Of a stretch of DNA of 64,000 nt, positions 33,306 through 42,439 are shown piece by piece. The notes beneath the pieces are model-generated. The model ran no database searches. It saw nothing but the letters and a program-made list of their open reading frames with translations, and had not been told where the DNA came from. Position 1 is the first letter of the stretch, and the number at the start of each line of letters is the position of its first letter. Source of the DNA: Verrucomicrobiota bacterium (GTDB lineage Bacteria; Verrucomicrobiota; Verrucomicrobiia; Chthoniobacterales; SZAS-18); assembly GCA_018240025.1 (NCBI GenBank), contig JAFEGM010000003.1, positions 1 through 64,000 of the forward strand, read 5' to 3'. Position numbers and translations under genes: made by a program.

Positions 33306-36203
33306 TCAAGGCGTGCTCGCTCTCGCGCGCAGGAAGGCCCGAGGTCCGCCCGGCACCGGGACCGGGACAAGCTCAACGAGGCCGGGGCGAGGCTGCGGGT
33401 CGAGAGCGGAATCGAAAAGTACCGTCCAAGGCCCGTCGGGTCGGGAGGCGTGTTCGACGAGATAGCGCACGGCCTTGCGGCGATCGACGGGAACGAAGAA
33501 CTGGCCACCCGCCACGTAGAGACCCGCGGGTCGATCGCTGCGGGCGGGGTCGAGGTTCCAGGCGAACTCGGCCAGCGTGGAGAAGCCGTCGCCGTCGGTG
33601 TCGTCGGTGTCCGCAGCCTGCGGGATGCCATAGTGCTGCTTCCAGGCGGCGTATTCGGTCGGTGCCGGCGGCGGCAGGGGTTGGAAGAGCGAGAGCGTGA
33701 CTCCCTCCGCATCGTAGCCGACGAGGAAGGTGCCTTCGCCGCCGGCGGTGGCGAGGCGGCTGCCGGCGGGCGCATTGGCGAACTGACCCAGGGGCAGGCC
33801 GCCGCTGCGGACCAGTCGGAAAGTGCGACTGCCGAAGGCGGGCGTGGCGCCCGCGCCCTCCCAAAGGCTGACCTGGAGCAGGCCGCCAAGGGTGACCGCG
33901 CCGGCGATCTTGATCTCATCGTGCACCAGATCGCCGTCGCCGGTGGCGAAGATCTCGAGATCGAGCAACGCCCCGGCGCCAAAGATGAGCGCGCCGCTGG
34001 TTTCGATCAGCCCGACCCCGCGGCAGCCGGGGGCGACCAGGCCGCGCAGCGTGGTCTGGCTTGGCGCGGCATCGGTTCGGGCCAGTGGAGCGCGAACCGA
34101 GCCCGGTGGGAACAGGCTTACGTTGCCCAGCAGGGCGCCGCCGATGTCGAGGCTGCGCGTCGAGGCGTCCAGCGTGAGCCCGCCCGCGCTGAAGAGCGCG
34201 CTGGGCTGCAGGCCGGCGCCGTTGCTGAGGAATCCGCCGCCGGCGCCTGCGGCCACGATGGAGGCCAGTTGCGGCAAGGTCAGGCCGCCGGCGCCCGCGG
34301 CCACGATGCTGGCGGTGGAAAGCTGCTGGGCCAGCGTGGCGGGGAGGAGCTTGCCCTCGACCGCCGCGAGTTTGCTGAAGACTTCAGGCGCGAGACCCGC
34401 CCCAGCCCCCGCTCCCACGATGCCTGCACCAGCGCCGACCGCCACGATGGCGGACGAAAGCTGCGGCGCGAGGCCGGCCCCCGCGCCTGGCGTGACAATG
34501 CCGCCGCCCGCCCCGCTGGCCACAATGCCGCCGCCGGCCCGCGCGATCGCCTCGGCCGAGGCAACCGTGAGCCCTCCGCCCGCGCCCGAGGCGACGATGG
34601 CTGCCCTGGTCAGAGGATGCAGTCCGCTCACGCCGTGGCTGGCGAGAATGGCGTCGAGCTGTGCCTCGTTCAGCCCCGCCCCGGCGCCAACGATCTCTGC
34701 GATGGCGCCGACGGGGAGTACTGGATTACCCGCGCCGGCGGCGACGATGGCGCTGACCGTCGCGGCATCGAACCCGGCTCCAGCCGCCACGATGGCGGCG
34801 CGGGCGGGCGGAGTCAGGCCGGCGCCGGCTGCCACGATGCCGCCCCCGGCACCCGAGGCCACAATGGCGGCAATGGTGTCGGAATGCAGGCCGTGACTGG
34901 TGGCAATCGCCATGGCCTGCTGGGTCGCGGGCAGGAGAGAAAAGGTTGCTCCGCCGGAGCGGATGGGGCCCGAGCCCAGGCTGAGCGCGGCGAGGAGCGC
35001 GTTGTTCGAGTTGTCGAACGCGGTGACGCCGGCCGGCAGCGTCAGCGCCTCGGCGGTGAGCCGCGCGGCGATGCGGGTCTGCAGGCCGAGCAGGCGTGCT
35101 TCGCCGAGCAGAGTGACGCCGTCCGCGAAGAAACAGTCGCGGTAGGCGGTGAAGTCGCCCGTGGTGCCGACCGAGCCGAAGATCGTCTGCTGATCCACGT
35201 CGACGAGCGTGAAGTCGAGCGCATAGTTGCCGAAGTCGGCGTGGGCATTCGCCGGATAAGCCGCGCCGAGCTCGGCCAGCCAGGCGAGCGACTCGTCTCC
35301 CGAAATGTAGAAGCGAAGCTCGGCGCCTTCGCCCGGGCCGGACTCCTCCGGCAGGACCCCGCGGATGACATTGACCCAGCCGAGACCGTTCGGGCCGGGC
35401 AGGCTGCGTTGGTAGAGATCGAGCGTGGTGGCGGCATCGGGCCGATAGCCCGGCACGAACGCGCTGACGCGGAAGTCGCGCGCGGAGACGGTCAGTTCGT
35501 ATTTGCGGCCCGGTGTGAGGCGGACGAGCCGGTAGCCGTCGTTCGGATCGGGCGGCGGGTTGAGCGACTGGATGTCGACCTCGACGTGGCAGACGGAGCC
35601 GACGATGTCGATGGGTCGTGCCCCGCTCCAGGGGCCATCGGGGTCGGCCACGTTGGACACGTCGAGCAAAGGTTGCTCTGTGCCCGGACTCAGAGTGGCC
35701 ACGAAGAGCGGGTCCTGGGTGATCAGCGTCTCGCGTGGCACGTGGGTCCAGAAATCGTTTTCGGAGTCGTAGCTGTAGACGTCGCGAGTCACCTCCCGCA
35801 CGAGGCGGACGACGACCTTGCCGCCTGCTGCGCCGACCGGCTCGTTCTGCGCATTGTAGAAGAACTGCGCCTGCCGGAGGCGAAGAAACTGGAAGCTGTC
35901 GGAAATGCTGGCGAGCCGCACGAAGCCGTCCGAAAGCGGCCCGCTGAGATCGCGACCGTAAGGGTCGGTCGCGGCGGGTCCATAGGGCAGGCTCTCCGTG
36001 CCGTTGCTGTGGACAAAGACGACGTAGACGTTCGGATAGCGACCGGCGAGCGAATCCCAGCGGCTGGGGGCGAGGCGGGTGGCGAAGGCGGCATCGATCA
36101 CCTCCTCCGGGTGGAAGGGGAAATCGTTGGCCACACGGTCGGCTGCAGACAGCAGCCGGGTGGCGAGCAGGGCGGAAAGCAGGAGCGAAACGGCTGGTTT
36201 CAT
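33306..36203 (-). CDS. exported protein with twelve IVAxGAG-type repeats
   Basis: A 965-residue protein with a signal peptide (MKPAVSLLLSALLATRLLSA). The N-terminal 400 residues look like a globular, spondin-like beta-rich domain (FPFHPEEVIDAAFATRLAPS; ESLPYGPAATDPYGRDL; GDFTAYRDCFFADGVTLLG). Residues about 445-655 contain twelve IVAAGAG-like motifs (IVASGAG, IVGAGAG, IVTPGAG) separated by 0-25 residues of the LTPPARAA type. A beta-rich region follows (LDIGGALLGNVSLF, LLDLEIFATGDGDLVHDEIK), then a calcium-binding-like loop DTDDTDGDGFSTLAEF and a C-terminal domain. It is divergent from a LuxR-type regulator gene 64 bases away. Confidence 0.8.
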   Translation of the reverse strand: MKPAVSLLLSALLATRLLSAADRVANDFPFHPEEVIDAAFATRLAPSRWDSLAGRYPNVYVVFVHSNGTESLPYGPAATDPYGRDLSGPLSDGFVRLASISDSFQFLRLRQAQFFYNAQNEPVGAAGGKVVVRLVREVTRDVYSYDSENDFWTHVPRETLITQDPLFVATLSPGTEQPLLDVSNVADPDGPWSGARPIDIVGSVCHVEVDIQSLNPPPDPNDGYRLVRLTPGRKYELTVSARDFRVSAFVPGYRPDAATTLDLYQRSLPGPNGLGWVNVIRGVLPEESGPGEGAELRFYISGDESLAWLAELGAAYPANAHADFGNYALDFTLVDVDQQTIFGSVGTTGDFTAYRDCFFADGVTLLGEARLLGLQTRIAARLTAEALTLPAGVTAFDNSNNALLAALSLGSGPIRSGGATFSLLPATQQAMAIATSHGLHSDTIAAIVASGAGGGIVAAGAGLTPPARAAIVAAGAGFDAATVSAIVAAGAGNPVLPVGAIAEIVGAGAGLNEAQLDAILASHGVSGLHPLTRAAIVASGAGGGLTVASAEAIARAGGGIVASGAGGGIVTPGAGAGLAPQLSSAIVAVGAGAGIVGAGAGAGLAPEVFSKLAAVEGKLLPATLAQQLSTASIVAAGAGGLTLPQLASIVAAGAGGGFLSNGAGLQPSALFSAGGLTLDASTRSLDIGGALLGNVSLFPPGSVRAPLARTDAAPSQTTLRGLVAPGCRGVGLIETSGALIFGAGALLDLEIFATGDGDLVHDEIKIAGAVTLGGLLQVSLWEGAGATPAFGSRTFRLVRSGGLPLGQFANAPAGSRLATAGGEGTFLVGYDAEGVTLSLFQPLPPPAPTEYAAWKQHYGIPQAADTDDTDGDGFSTLAEFAWNLDPARSDRPAGLYVAGGQFFVPVDRRKAVRYLVEHASRPDGPWTVLFDSALDPQPRPGLVELVPVPVPGGPRAFLRARASTP

Positions 36204-36237
36204 ACCCTGAGCGTGCGGACCGGCTTACGCATCGACA

Positions 36238-36255
36238 ATGGGGGGATACCCCCAT
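36238..36255. promoter_or_regulatory. 18-bp palindrome in the divergent intergenic region
   Basis: A perfect 7-bp inverted repeat (ATGGGGG / CCCCCAT) with a 4-base spacer lies in the 64-base gap between the IVAxGAG protein and the LuxR-type regulator. Its place suggests an operator for either gene; this is inference from position and symmetry. Confidence 0.35.
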
Positions 36256-36267
36256 ACGCTCGGCGTC

Positions 36268-37020
36268 ATGCGGTCGAGCCTGTCGGCAAGCGTCTGGACG
36301 CGGCTAAGCGATCAGCTGCCTCGCCTCTACGCCACCCGCACGCTGGATGAGTTCACCTCGGTGGCGCGGGACCTGGCCGCGCAGTTCGTGGCGGTGGAAA
36401 CGACCTCGGTCAATGTGTTCGACCTGACGCGTCGCACCGTTCAGACGCTGCATCCGCTGCAGCCGGCCACGCAGCGGCTGCAGCCGGCGTTTCGGCGCCA
36501 TATGCTGGCCAATCCGGTCCTGGCGCACTACCGGGAGCACGGACCGCAGGAGGTCCTACAGATGGCCGATTTCCTGCGCGGGGAGCGGCTCGAGCGGAAC
36601 GAGTTCTACCAGCACTACTACCGGCCGCTGCACCCGCATTTCCAAGGGATGGCCGCGCCCTGGCCGATCTCCGGAGATATCTGCGCCACGCTGGCCGTGC
36701 ATCGCCTGCGGCGTCCGTTCAGCGAGACGGACCGGGCGGTTCTGATCGCGCTGCGTCCGCATCTGGCCCAGGCTTGGCGGAATCTCGCTTCGTCCTCGAC
36801 CGCGCGGACCTCCTGGCCGGCGACGCTCTCGCCGCGCGAACGCGAGACGTTGCAATGGCTGGCCGAGGGGAAGTCCAATCCGGAAATCGGCGCCATCCTC
36901 GGCATCAGCCCGAGAACGGTGGAGAAGCACACGCAGCGCGTCTTCGAAAAACTCGGGGTGGAGAACCGCGCCGCCGCCCTCCGGGCGGTGCTGGGGCAGC
37001 GGGCGGAGGCACGAAATTGA
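36268..37020 (+). CDS. LuxR-type transcriptional regulator
   Basis: A 250-residue protein from the ATG giving MRSSLSASVWTRLSDQLPRL. The last 60 residues are a LuxR/NarL helix-turn-helix: LSPRERETLQWLAEGKSNPE, IGAILGISPRTVEKHTQRVF, EKLGVENRAAALRAVL. The N-terminal 180 residues are not a receiver domain (no DD...D...K pattern) and could be a GAF-like or other sensor. An alternative ATG at 36238 would lie within the palindrome. It is transcribed away from the IVAxGAG protein gene and may control it. Confidence 0.88.
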   Translation: MRSSLSASVWTRLSDQLPRLYATRTLDEFTSVARDLAAQFVAVETTSVNVFDLTRRTVQTLHPLQPATQRLQPAFRRHMLANPVLAHYREHGPQEVLQMADFLRGERLERNEFYQHYYRPLHPHFQGMAAPWPISGDICATLAVHRLRRPFSETDRAVLIALRPHLAQAWRNLASSSTARTSWPATLSPRERETLQWLAEGKSNPEIGAILGISPRTVEKHTQRVFEKLGVENRAAALRAVLGQRAEARN

Positions 37021-37189
37021 GCGAACCCGGAGGCGCGGGGCGATCGCCGAGAGTGCGCAGCCCGAAGATCGAGACCCCAGGAAGCCCAAACCTGGGAACT
37101 CCGAGGCCTCCGAACTGCGCACCAACCGGCCACGGCTGTTGGTGTCTCCGGGCTCGCCAGGATGACGCGGGTTCGGACAGACTGAGCTC

Positions 37190-37627
37190 GTGGCCGAGAA
37201 GAAGACGAACAAAACCAAATTCACCGGGGCGAGCGTGGAGGAATATCTCCACTCGCGCGCGACGGGACCGGAGCAATTGGCGGATTGCCGCACCATCGAG
37301 GCGCTGTGCCGTCGGGTGACGAACCAGCCGCCCCGCATGTTCGGGCCGAGCATCGTGGGCTACGGTCGCTACTCCTACCGGTACGAGACTGGCCACTCGG
37401 GGGAGGCACCGGTGGCAGGCTTCGCCATCCGCGGGCGCGAACTGGTCGTCTACGTCGCGCCCGAGGCGCCGGGGCAGGCGGAGTTGCTGGCCCGGCTCGG
37501 ACCCCACAAGATGGGGAAATCGTGTCTCTATCTTAGACGGCTATCTGAGGTCGATCTCAAAGTGCTGGAAGAGATCCTGGCCACCTCGGTGGCCGAGACC
37601 CGCCGCCGCTACGGAGCAACGACGTAG
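37190..37627 (+). CDS. DUF1801-domain protein
   Basis: A 145-residue protein from a GTG start (VAEKKTNKTKFTGASVEEYL). It has the DUF1801 (YdhG-like) layout: ASVEEYLHS, RTIEALCRRVTNQPPRMFGP, IVGYGRYSYRYETGHSGEAP, GFAIRGRELVVYV, LGPHKMGKSCLYLRRLSEVD. Function of the family is not settled. It lies between the LuxR-type gene and a convergent amylase gene; a hairpin follows its stop at once. Confidence 0.88.
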   Translation: MAEKKTNKTKFTGASVEEYLHSRATGPEQLADCRTIEALCRRVTNQPPRMFGPSIVGYGRYSYRYETGHSGEAPVAGFAIRGRELVVYVAPEAPGQAELLARLGPHKMGKSCLYLRRLSEVDLKVLEEILATSVAETRRRYGATT

Positions 37628-37650
37628 TCCGCACTCTCCGAGTGCGGTCG
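37623..37650 (+). terminator. hairpin at the end of the DUF1801 gene, shared with a dispersed repeat
   Basis: CCGCACTC-TCC-GAGTGCGG forms a perfect 8-bp stem right at the stop codon. No strong T-tail follows, so termination is uncertain. The sequence is the reverse complement, with one change that perfects the stem, of the 30-bp element at 18174-18203 and 18225-18254. Confidence 0.45.
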
Positions 37651-37696
37651 GCTGGCGCAGCGGAGGAGCGGAGGAGCAGAGGGTGGGGAATGGCCC

Positions 37697-40198
37697 TCAC
37701 TCCGAGAGGAGGAGATACAGCGCGCTCAGCGGCGGGACCGACGCCAGATTGAGCCCGGCGGTGGCGGCTTCGCCGCGGGCCACGGTGCCGCCCAGCGCGC
37801 CGCTGGCGGCGAGCTTGTCGGTGAAGGCGAAGCGGCGCTGAGACTCGGCTTCGGTGCCGGCGGGCAGGCCCAGCCAGGCGAGCGCATCCTTGGGAATCAC
37901 CACCTGCACGTCCTTGAAGGTGGCGCTCCGGTGCAGATTGGCCACGACGAGGAAGCGCTGACGCGACTCGCGATCGTAGCGCAGGTAGGCGTACATCCAG
38001 TGACCGCTGGCAGGCTCGCCCTCGAGCCGGCCGAAGTTGCGGCTCTGGTTGTTGGCGCCGTTGAGCAGCCAGAGTCCGCCATCGCGAAAGGCGGGCTCGC
38101 CGACGAGATGCACGAGACGGCGGTAGAAGTCGCGCAACGACTTCTGCTGGTCGCTCAGGCGACCGCCGTCGAAGGCGCCGCCATTGACCCATTTGGTGAA
38201 CTCGGGCATCGACCAGTAGTCGAAAATGGTGGTGCGCGAGTCGTCGCCACCGAAGCCTTCAACGCCCGCGGCGGGTTCGCCCACCTCCTGGCCGCTGTAG
38301 AGCATGACCGGACCGCGGGTCAGGCCGTAGAGGATCGCGCTGACGGGACGGCCGACATCCATGCCGACGCCGCCCCATTCGCGCGGCGCGGCCAGGCGGA
38401 CCTCGTCGTGATTTTCGGCGTAGCGGAGCGAGTTCTGGCTGATGAAGTCGTCCGGGAGCGAGCGGTCGAGATCGTTGGCCCACGCGCCCTGCTCATAGAT
38501 TCGCTTGAGCACTTTGTAGGAAGGGTCGTCGTAGACCGCATTGAACCCGGCGTTGAGCAGATTGAACATGACGTTGCCATTGCCGCCCGCGAGCTGCTCG
38601 AGGAGCGGGTCGCCGCCGGGAACTTTGGCAGGATCGTCGTTGTAGGCCTCGGCCGCGAAGTAGACGTCAGGCTGGCGCTGGCGGGCGCGGGCGATGGCAT
38701 AGTGCCAAAACTCCGGCGGGATCATGTGCGCCATGTCGCAGCGGAATCCGTCCACCCCCAGGCTCTGCCAATAGGCCAGGACGGCGTCCATCTTCTTCCA
38801 GGTGTCGGGCACCGGCGCGTCCGGGGCATCGCCCTGCGGATACTCCCGACGCTGGCGCGAGGGGTCGGTGAAATCGAAGCCGTAGTTCAGCTTGATGGTC
38901 TCGTACCAACTGTCGAGGCTGGGCGTCCAGCTGACCACGTTGTTGCCGGTGACCTTGCCGTGGTCCAACTCGCCGGGGAAGACGCCGTCGGCCTCGATGC
39001 CGGGGACCTTGCAGGTGGGCGAGAGCGGCACCTTGCGGACGGGGTCCCAAGTCGGCAGGCGCAGCGGCGCGCCGGGTCCGGGATCGGTCGAGCGGAGATA
39101 GTAGAAGTTGTTGTCGCGCAGGAAGAACTGCGAGCGGTCGTCGCCTTTGCCGCCACGGCCCTTGGTGCCGAAGTCGAACTCGGGCTTCACGTCGCTGGCG
39201 TAGCTGCGGGCGACGTGGTTGGGCACAAAGTCGATGATGACGCGCAGGCCCTTGGCGCGAGCTCGGCGGACGACGGCCTGGAATTCCTCCAGGCGCTTGG
39301 CGGGGTCGTCGGCGTAGTCGGGGCAGACATCGAAGTAGTCCTTGATGGCATAGGGCGAACCGGCCAGGCCCTTGAGGAGATCGGCATCGTCGGCCGGCAG
39401 TCCGGGATGGCTGGTGGCCGTGGCCTGCTGCAGCACGCCGGTCAGCCAGAGGTGGGTGAAGCCCAGGGCGGCGATCTCGCCGAGCGACTTGTCGTTGAAG
39501 TCGGAGAACTTGCCGACGCCGTTCTCGGCCAGGGTGCCGTTCTCCTTGCGCGTCTCGTTGCGATTGCCGAAGAGCCGCGGGAGGCACTGGTAGATGCGGA
39601 CCTTGCGCTCGGCCGCGTTGTAGCGGGAGAGCAGCTGCAACTGGCTGAGCGGGGCGTTCAGGTCGAGCTGGACGTAGTGCGGAACGTAGCGGTCGCCTTC
39701 GCCGGGGGTGATCGCCGGGGAGGTGGCGGCGACCAGACGGCCCCAGCCCTGGTTGGCCTGCAGGTCCTTGGCCCAGGCGACGAGATTGACCTTGGCATCG
39801 CCGCCGAGCGCGCGGGTCGAGAGCAGGAGCCTGGTGCGGTCATCCTCGCGCACGGCCTTGAGTTCGTCGCCGGCCGGGCTGCGTTCGCTCCACTTCGTGC
39901 CGCGCCAGGTGCGCAGCCAGCGCTGGCTGCCCTTGGCCCCGTAGAGCCGCTGCGCCTTCAAGGCGTAGAACGTGGTGGAACCTTCGAAGCCGGCCGCGAA
40001 CGGACTGACGGAGCTGCCGGTGAAGTCGCCGGCGTGGTCGAGCGCGACGTAAATCGCGTGGTCGGCCGGACCGAGATATTCCACCACGATCTGTTCCCGA
40101 TTCCAGGTGATGCGGAATGCGTTGGGGAGGGAAGCGGCATTCATGAGGGGGAGAAAGAAGCTGAGCAGGAGCGCAGCGGCCGGGAGGAACTTCAGCAT
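37697..40198 (-). CDS. secreted GH13 alpha-amylase-family glycoside hydrolase
   Basis: An 833-residue protein starting MLKFLPAAALLLSFFLPLMN, a signal peptide. The GH13 catalytic signatures are all present: region I VIIDFVPNH, region II VDGFRCDMAH (nucleophile Asp488), region III VYFAAEAYND (acid/base Glu517) and region IV RYAENHDEVR (Asp598). An N-terminal domain of about 200 residues precedes the barrel and a beta-domain follows (RQRFLVVANLHRSATFKDVQ). It should cleave or transfer alpha-glucans such as starch outside the cytoplasm. The longer frame upstream of the ATG is not signal-like. It stands alone with no other sugar-utilisation gene beside it. Confidence 0.93.
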   Translation of the reverse strand: MLKFLPAAALLLSFFLPLMNAASLPNAFRITWNREQIVVEYLGPADHAIYVALDHAGDFTGSSVSPFAAGFEGSTTFYALKAQRLYGAKGSQRWLRTWRGTKWSERSPAGDELKAVREDDRTRLLLSTRALGGDAKVNLVAWAKDLQANQGWGRLVAATSPAITPGEGDRYVPHYVQLDLNAPLSQLQLLSRYNAAERKVRIYQCLPRLFGNRNETRKENGTLAENGVGKFSDFNDKSLGEIAALGFTHLWLTGVLQQATATSHPGLPADDADLLKGLAGSPYAIKDYFDVCPDYADDPAKRLEEFQAVVRRARAKGLRVIIDFVPNHVARSYASDVKPEFDFGTKGRGGKGDDRSQFFLRDNNFYYLRSTDPGPGAPLRLPTWDPVRKVPLSPTCKVPGIEADGVFPGELDHGKVTGNNVVSWTPSLDSWYETIKLNYGFDFTDPSRQRREYPQGDAPDAPVPDTWKKMDAVLAYWQSLGVDGFRCDMAHMIPPEFWHYAIARARQRQPDVYFAAEAYNDDPAKVPGGDPLLEQLAGGNGNVMFNLLNAGFNAVYDDPSYKVLKRIYEQGAWANDLDRSLPDDFISQNSLRYAENHDEVRLAAPREWGGVGMDVGRPVSAILYGLTRGPVMLYSGQEVGEPAAGVEGFGGDDSRTTIFDYWSMPEFTKWVNGGAFDGGRLSDQQKSLRDFYRRLVHLVGEPAFRDGGLWLLNGANNQSRNFGRLEGEPASGHWMYAYLRYDRESRQRFLVVANLHRSATFKDVQVVIPKDALAWLGLPAGTEAESQRRFAFTDKLAASGALGGTVARGEAATAGLNLASVPPLSALYLLLSE

Positions 40199-40295
40199 GG
40201 CGACAGGCGGCGGAAGAGGCGGAGTGTGGGGAATGCCACGGCCGGTGGGAAGGCGAAAGCGGCGGTGAAAGTCCACCCGGGGGTGGGCACGAAAA

Positions 40296-40321
40296 AGGCC
40301 GCAGCCTCGCGGCTGCGGCCT
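40296..40321 (-). terminator. Rho-independent terminator of the amine-oxidase-like gene
   Basis: A perfect 11-bp stem (AGGCCGCAGCC / GGCTGCGGCCT) with a 4-base loop is followed, on the minus strand, by a run of T residues (complement of GAAAAA). It lies 25 bases after the stop at 40346. Confidence 0.85.
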
Positions 40322-40345
40322 CGGAAGAGAGACTGACCGGTCAGC

Positions 40346-42193
40346 TCAGAACGGCACCGGGAGGAGGTCCGGGCCGACGACCTTGTCGCCGGTCAGGATG
40401 TTGCGGCCGGGGATGCCCAGGCCGGTCGGGGTGCACATGAACGAGGCGGTGGTCGGCGAGTGGCGGACCGTGCCGTGGTACCAGATGACGAGGTCCTGAT
40501 TGTTCACGCTTTCCGGAGCGGAGGCGAAGAACGGGTCGAGGTTGATCGCCGTGCCCGAGCCGCTGACCTGATTGTAGCCGTCGTCGATTTCCTGCTGCAC
40601 GACCGTCGTGCCGGTCTTGTAGCGGAGCACCCACATGTCGGCCTTGCCGTAGCTGTCGGCGATGCCGTCCGTCGGGTGGGTGACGAGCAGGTAGTGCCGG
40701 CGCGGCCCGGTCAGCAGGTAGTAGGGCTGCTGGGTGAGCGAGCGGTTGAAGCTGCGCTCTTGAGTGATGAGGGTACGAGGCGTCGACCCGGGAACGTAGT
40801 TGGCGGGGTCGCCCTGGATTTCGTAGAGCGAATTGGCCGAACCGTTCAGGTCGACGTCGAGACGGAAGTAGACGTGATGATCGTGCTGCAGGCAGGTGCA
40901 GGAGTTGGTGGTCGCGCCGAAGCCGAAGCGCGGACGGATGGAGCCGTCCATGCCGAAGCGCCACTCATGGATGTAGCGGTACCAGCCCGCCTCCATTTCG
41001 GTGATCAGGACGACCTCGTCGTTTTCCCGGCCAGCGAAGCGATAGATGGCCACGCCGTTGAAGTTGCCGACGTCCGTGCCGTTCTCGAGCGCGGTGGTCG
41101 CCGTGAAGCTGCCGATGTCGCGGATGGCGCCGTTGCCGCCCGTCAGGTTGGTGAACGACCCGGTGCCGGTGTCGAACTGACCTTCCTGATACTGCCAATC
41201 GCGATACGGGCCGCACTGACCCGCCGTGTAGAGGACGTTGAGGACCGGCACGTGGCCCCGCTTGAGGACCGACTTGCCGCGGTACTTCACGTCACGGACT
41301 TCGATGCCCGACGCGCGGGTACCCGAGGAAGCCGAAGGACGGACCACGGTCATTTCCCAGATCGTTTCGCCGCCCACCGAAACGGTGAGGGCGGAAGTGC
41401 CGGCCGAGCCGCGGCCGGACGAGCTCTGGCCGGCGCCGGCCACGCCGCAATTCGGGCTGGCGTTGGCCGCGGCCGTGACGGGTGCGTTCTTCGAGAAGCG
41501 CTGGACCTTCTGCTGGCTGAGGTCCACGCCTACGATCTGGTGGGGCACCTGATCGTAGCCGACCTTCGGCATGACGCCGACGTTGACGATGCGGCGCTCC
41601 ATCTTCTCCTTGGTGTCCGGGTCGAACTCCAGGACGGGAGGCATGGGGCCGTAGGTGTACATGCGGCCGTCGACCAGCGCCTGGCTGAGCTGCGGGTCGC
41701 TGAGCAGCACCGAGACAGCTTCGGCGAATTCCTCGGCGGAAGGATTCGGCTGGTAGCCTTTCAGCGCCTTCACCTCCACCTGCGACCGGTTGGCGAACGT
41801 GCCCATCACGATGACCGCGCGCTGGTTGGTGTAATCGTAGAACGTGGCCTCGAAGCGATCCGCCGGCGCCGGGCGATCATCCTTCGAGTCCTGCGTGATG
41901 ACGTTCGTCTCGATGTGCCGGAAGCGGGTGTCCTTCAGGAACTTGGCGACCTCGGGCAGGGTGGGCAGCGTGGTCTTGAGACCGTCGAGATCGGCCTGGC
42001 TGGGCCCGACCGGGACAGCGCTGATGACGATGTCCGAAAGGCTGTTGTAGCCCTTCGGGTTAGCGGCCGTGGCGGCCTTGGTGTCGGCGGCCGCAGCGGC
42101 CTTGGGATTGGCGCCGACGTGCGAGACGCCAGCGAGCGCCAAAAGCGCGAGCCCCGCGAGGGAGGAGCGGACTGGGAGGGTGCGGATGAGCAT
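40346..42193 (-). CDS. exported protein resembling the copper amine oxidase catalytic domain
   Basis: A 615-residue protein with a signal peptide (LAGLALLALAGVSHVGA). Residues about 340-460 resemble copper amine oxidases: VLYTAGQCGPYRDW (compare the FDAGEYGLG region), EAGWYRYIHEWRFGMDGSI at the place of the cofactor-forming NYD-Y segment, and CLQHDHHVYFRLDVDLNGS, where His437 and His439 fit the HxH copper ligands. A possible third ligand is in WYHGTVRHSP. The consensus Asn-Tyr-Asp/Glu is Trp404-Tyr405-Arg406, so topaquinone formation is doubtful. The N-terminal 300 residues include an N2/N3-like stretch and a Gly/Ser-rich segment. It could be a divergent or inactive oxidase. Confidence 0.65.
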   Translation of the reverse strand: MLIRTLPVRSSLAGLALLALAGVSHVGANPKAAAAADTKAATAANPKGYNSLSDIVISAVPVGPSQADLDGLKTTLPTLPEVAKFLKDTRFRHIETNVITQDSKDDRPAPADRFEATFYDYTNQRAVIVMGTFANRSQVEVKALKGYQPNPSAEEFAEAVSVLLSDPQLSQALVDGRMYTYGPMPPVLEFDPDTKEKMERRIVNVGVMPKVGYDQVPHQIVGVDLSQQKVQRFSKNAPVTAAANASPNCGVAGAGQSSSGRGSAGTSALTVSVGGETIWEMTVVRPSASSGTRASGIEVRDVKYRGKSVLKRGHVPVLNVLYTAGQCGPYRDWQYQEGQFDTGTGSFTNLTGGNGAIRDIGSFTATTALENGTDVGNFNGVAIYRFAGRENDEVVLITEMEAGWYRYIHEWRFGMDGSIRPRFGFGATTNSCTCLQHDHHVYFRLDVDLNGSANSLYEIQGDPANYVPGSTPRTLITQERSFNRSLTQQPYYLLTGPRRHYLLVTHPTDGIADSYGKADMWVLRYKTGTTVVQQEIDDGYNQVSGSGTAINLDPFFASAPESVNNQDLVIWYHGTVRHSPTTASFMCTPTGLGIPGRNILTGDKVVGPDLLPVPF

Positions 42194-42207
42194 GTGAAGA
42201 GAAGAAT

Positions 42208-42234
42208 CCCGGAGGCAAAGAGGGGACCTCCGGG
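42208..42234 (-). promoter_or_regulatory. leader hairpin before the amine-oxidase-like gene
   Basis: A perfect 8-bp stem (CCCGGAGG / CCTCCGGG) with an 11-base loop lies 14 bases before the ATG of the minus-strand gene. It holds the only purine-rich GGAGG-like sequence near the start, so it could affect translation; this is inference. Confidence 0.3.
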
Positions 42235-42439
42235 CGGAACCGGGTTTGCCCCATCAAATCATGCGTAATCCAGAAGGAAAGTGAAAATCTCCGAGTGATG
42301 GAAAATCTAGAACTTGCACCTTTCTGGACAGAAAGTCCGCGCGACGGAACCGTTGGACACCGCCGACGCCCCGCCGAAATTCCGCCGGGCAGTGGGCAAG
42401 CTTCAGCGCGCCGTCGGCCCGATCCCCGTCCCGGTATTC

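Noticed and set aside
30201-36350. 2,049-residue plus-strand open frame
   Set aside because: It covers two minus-strand genes with signal peptides and its translation is compositionally odd; a shadow.
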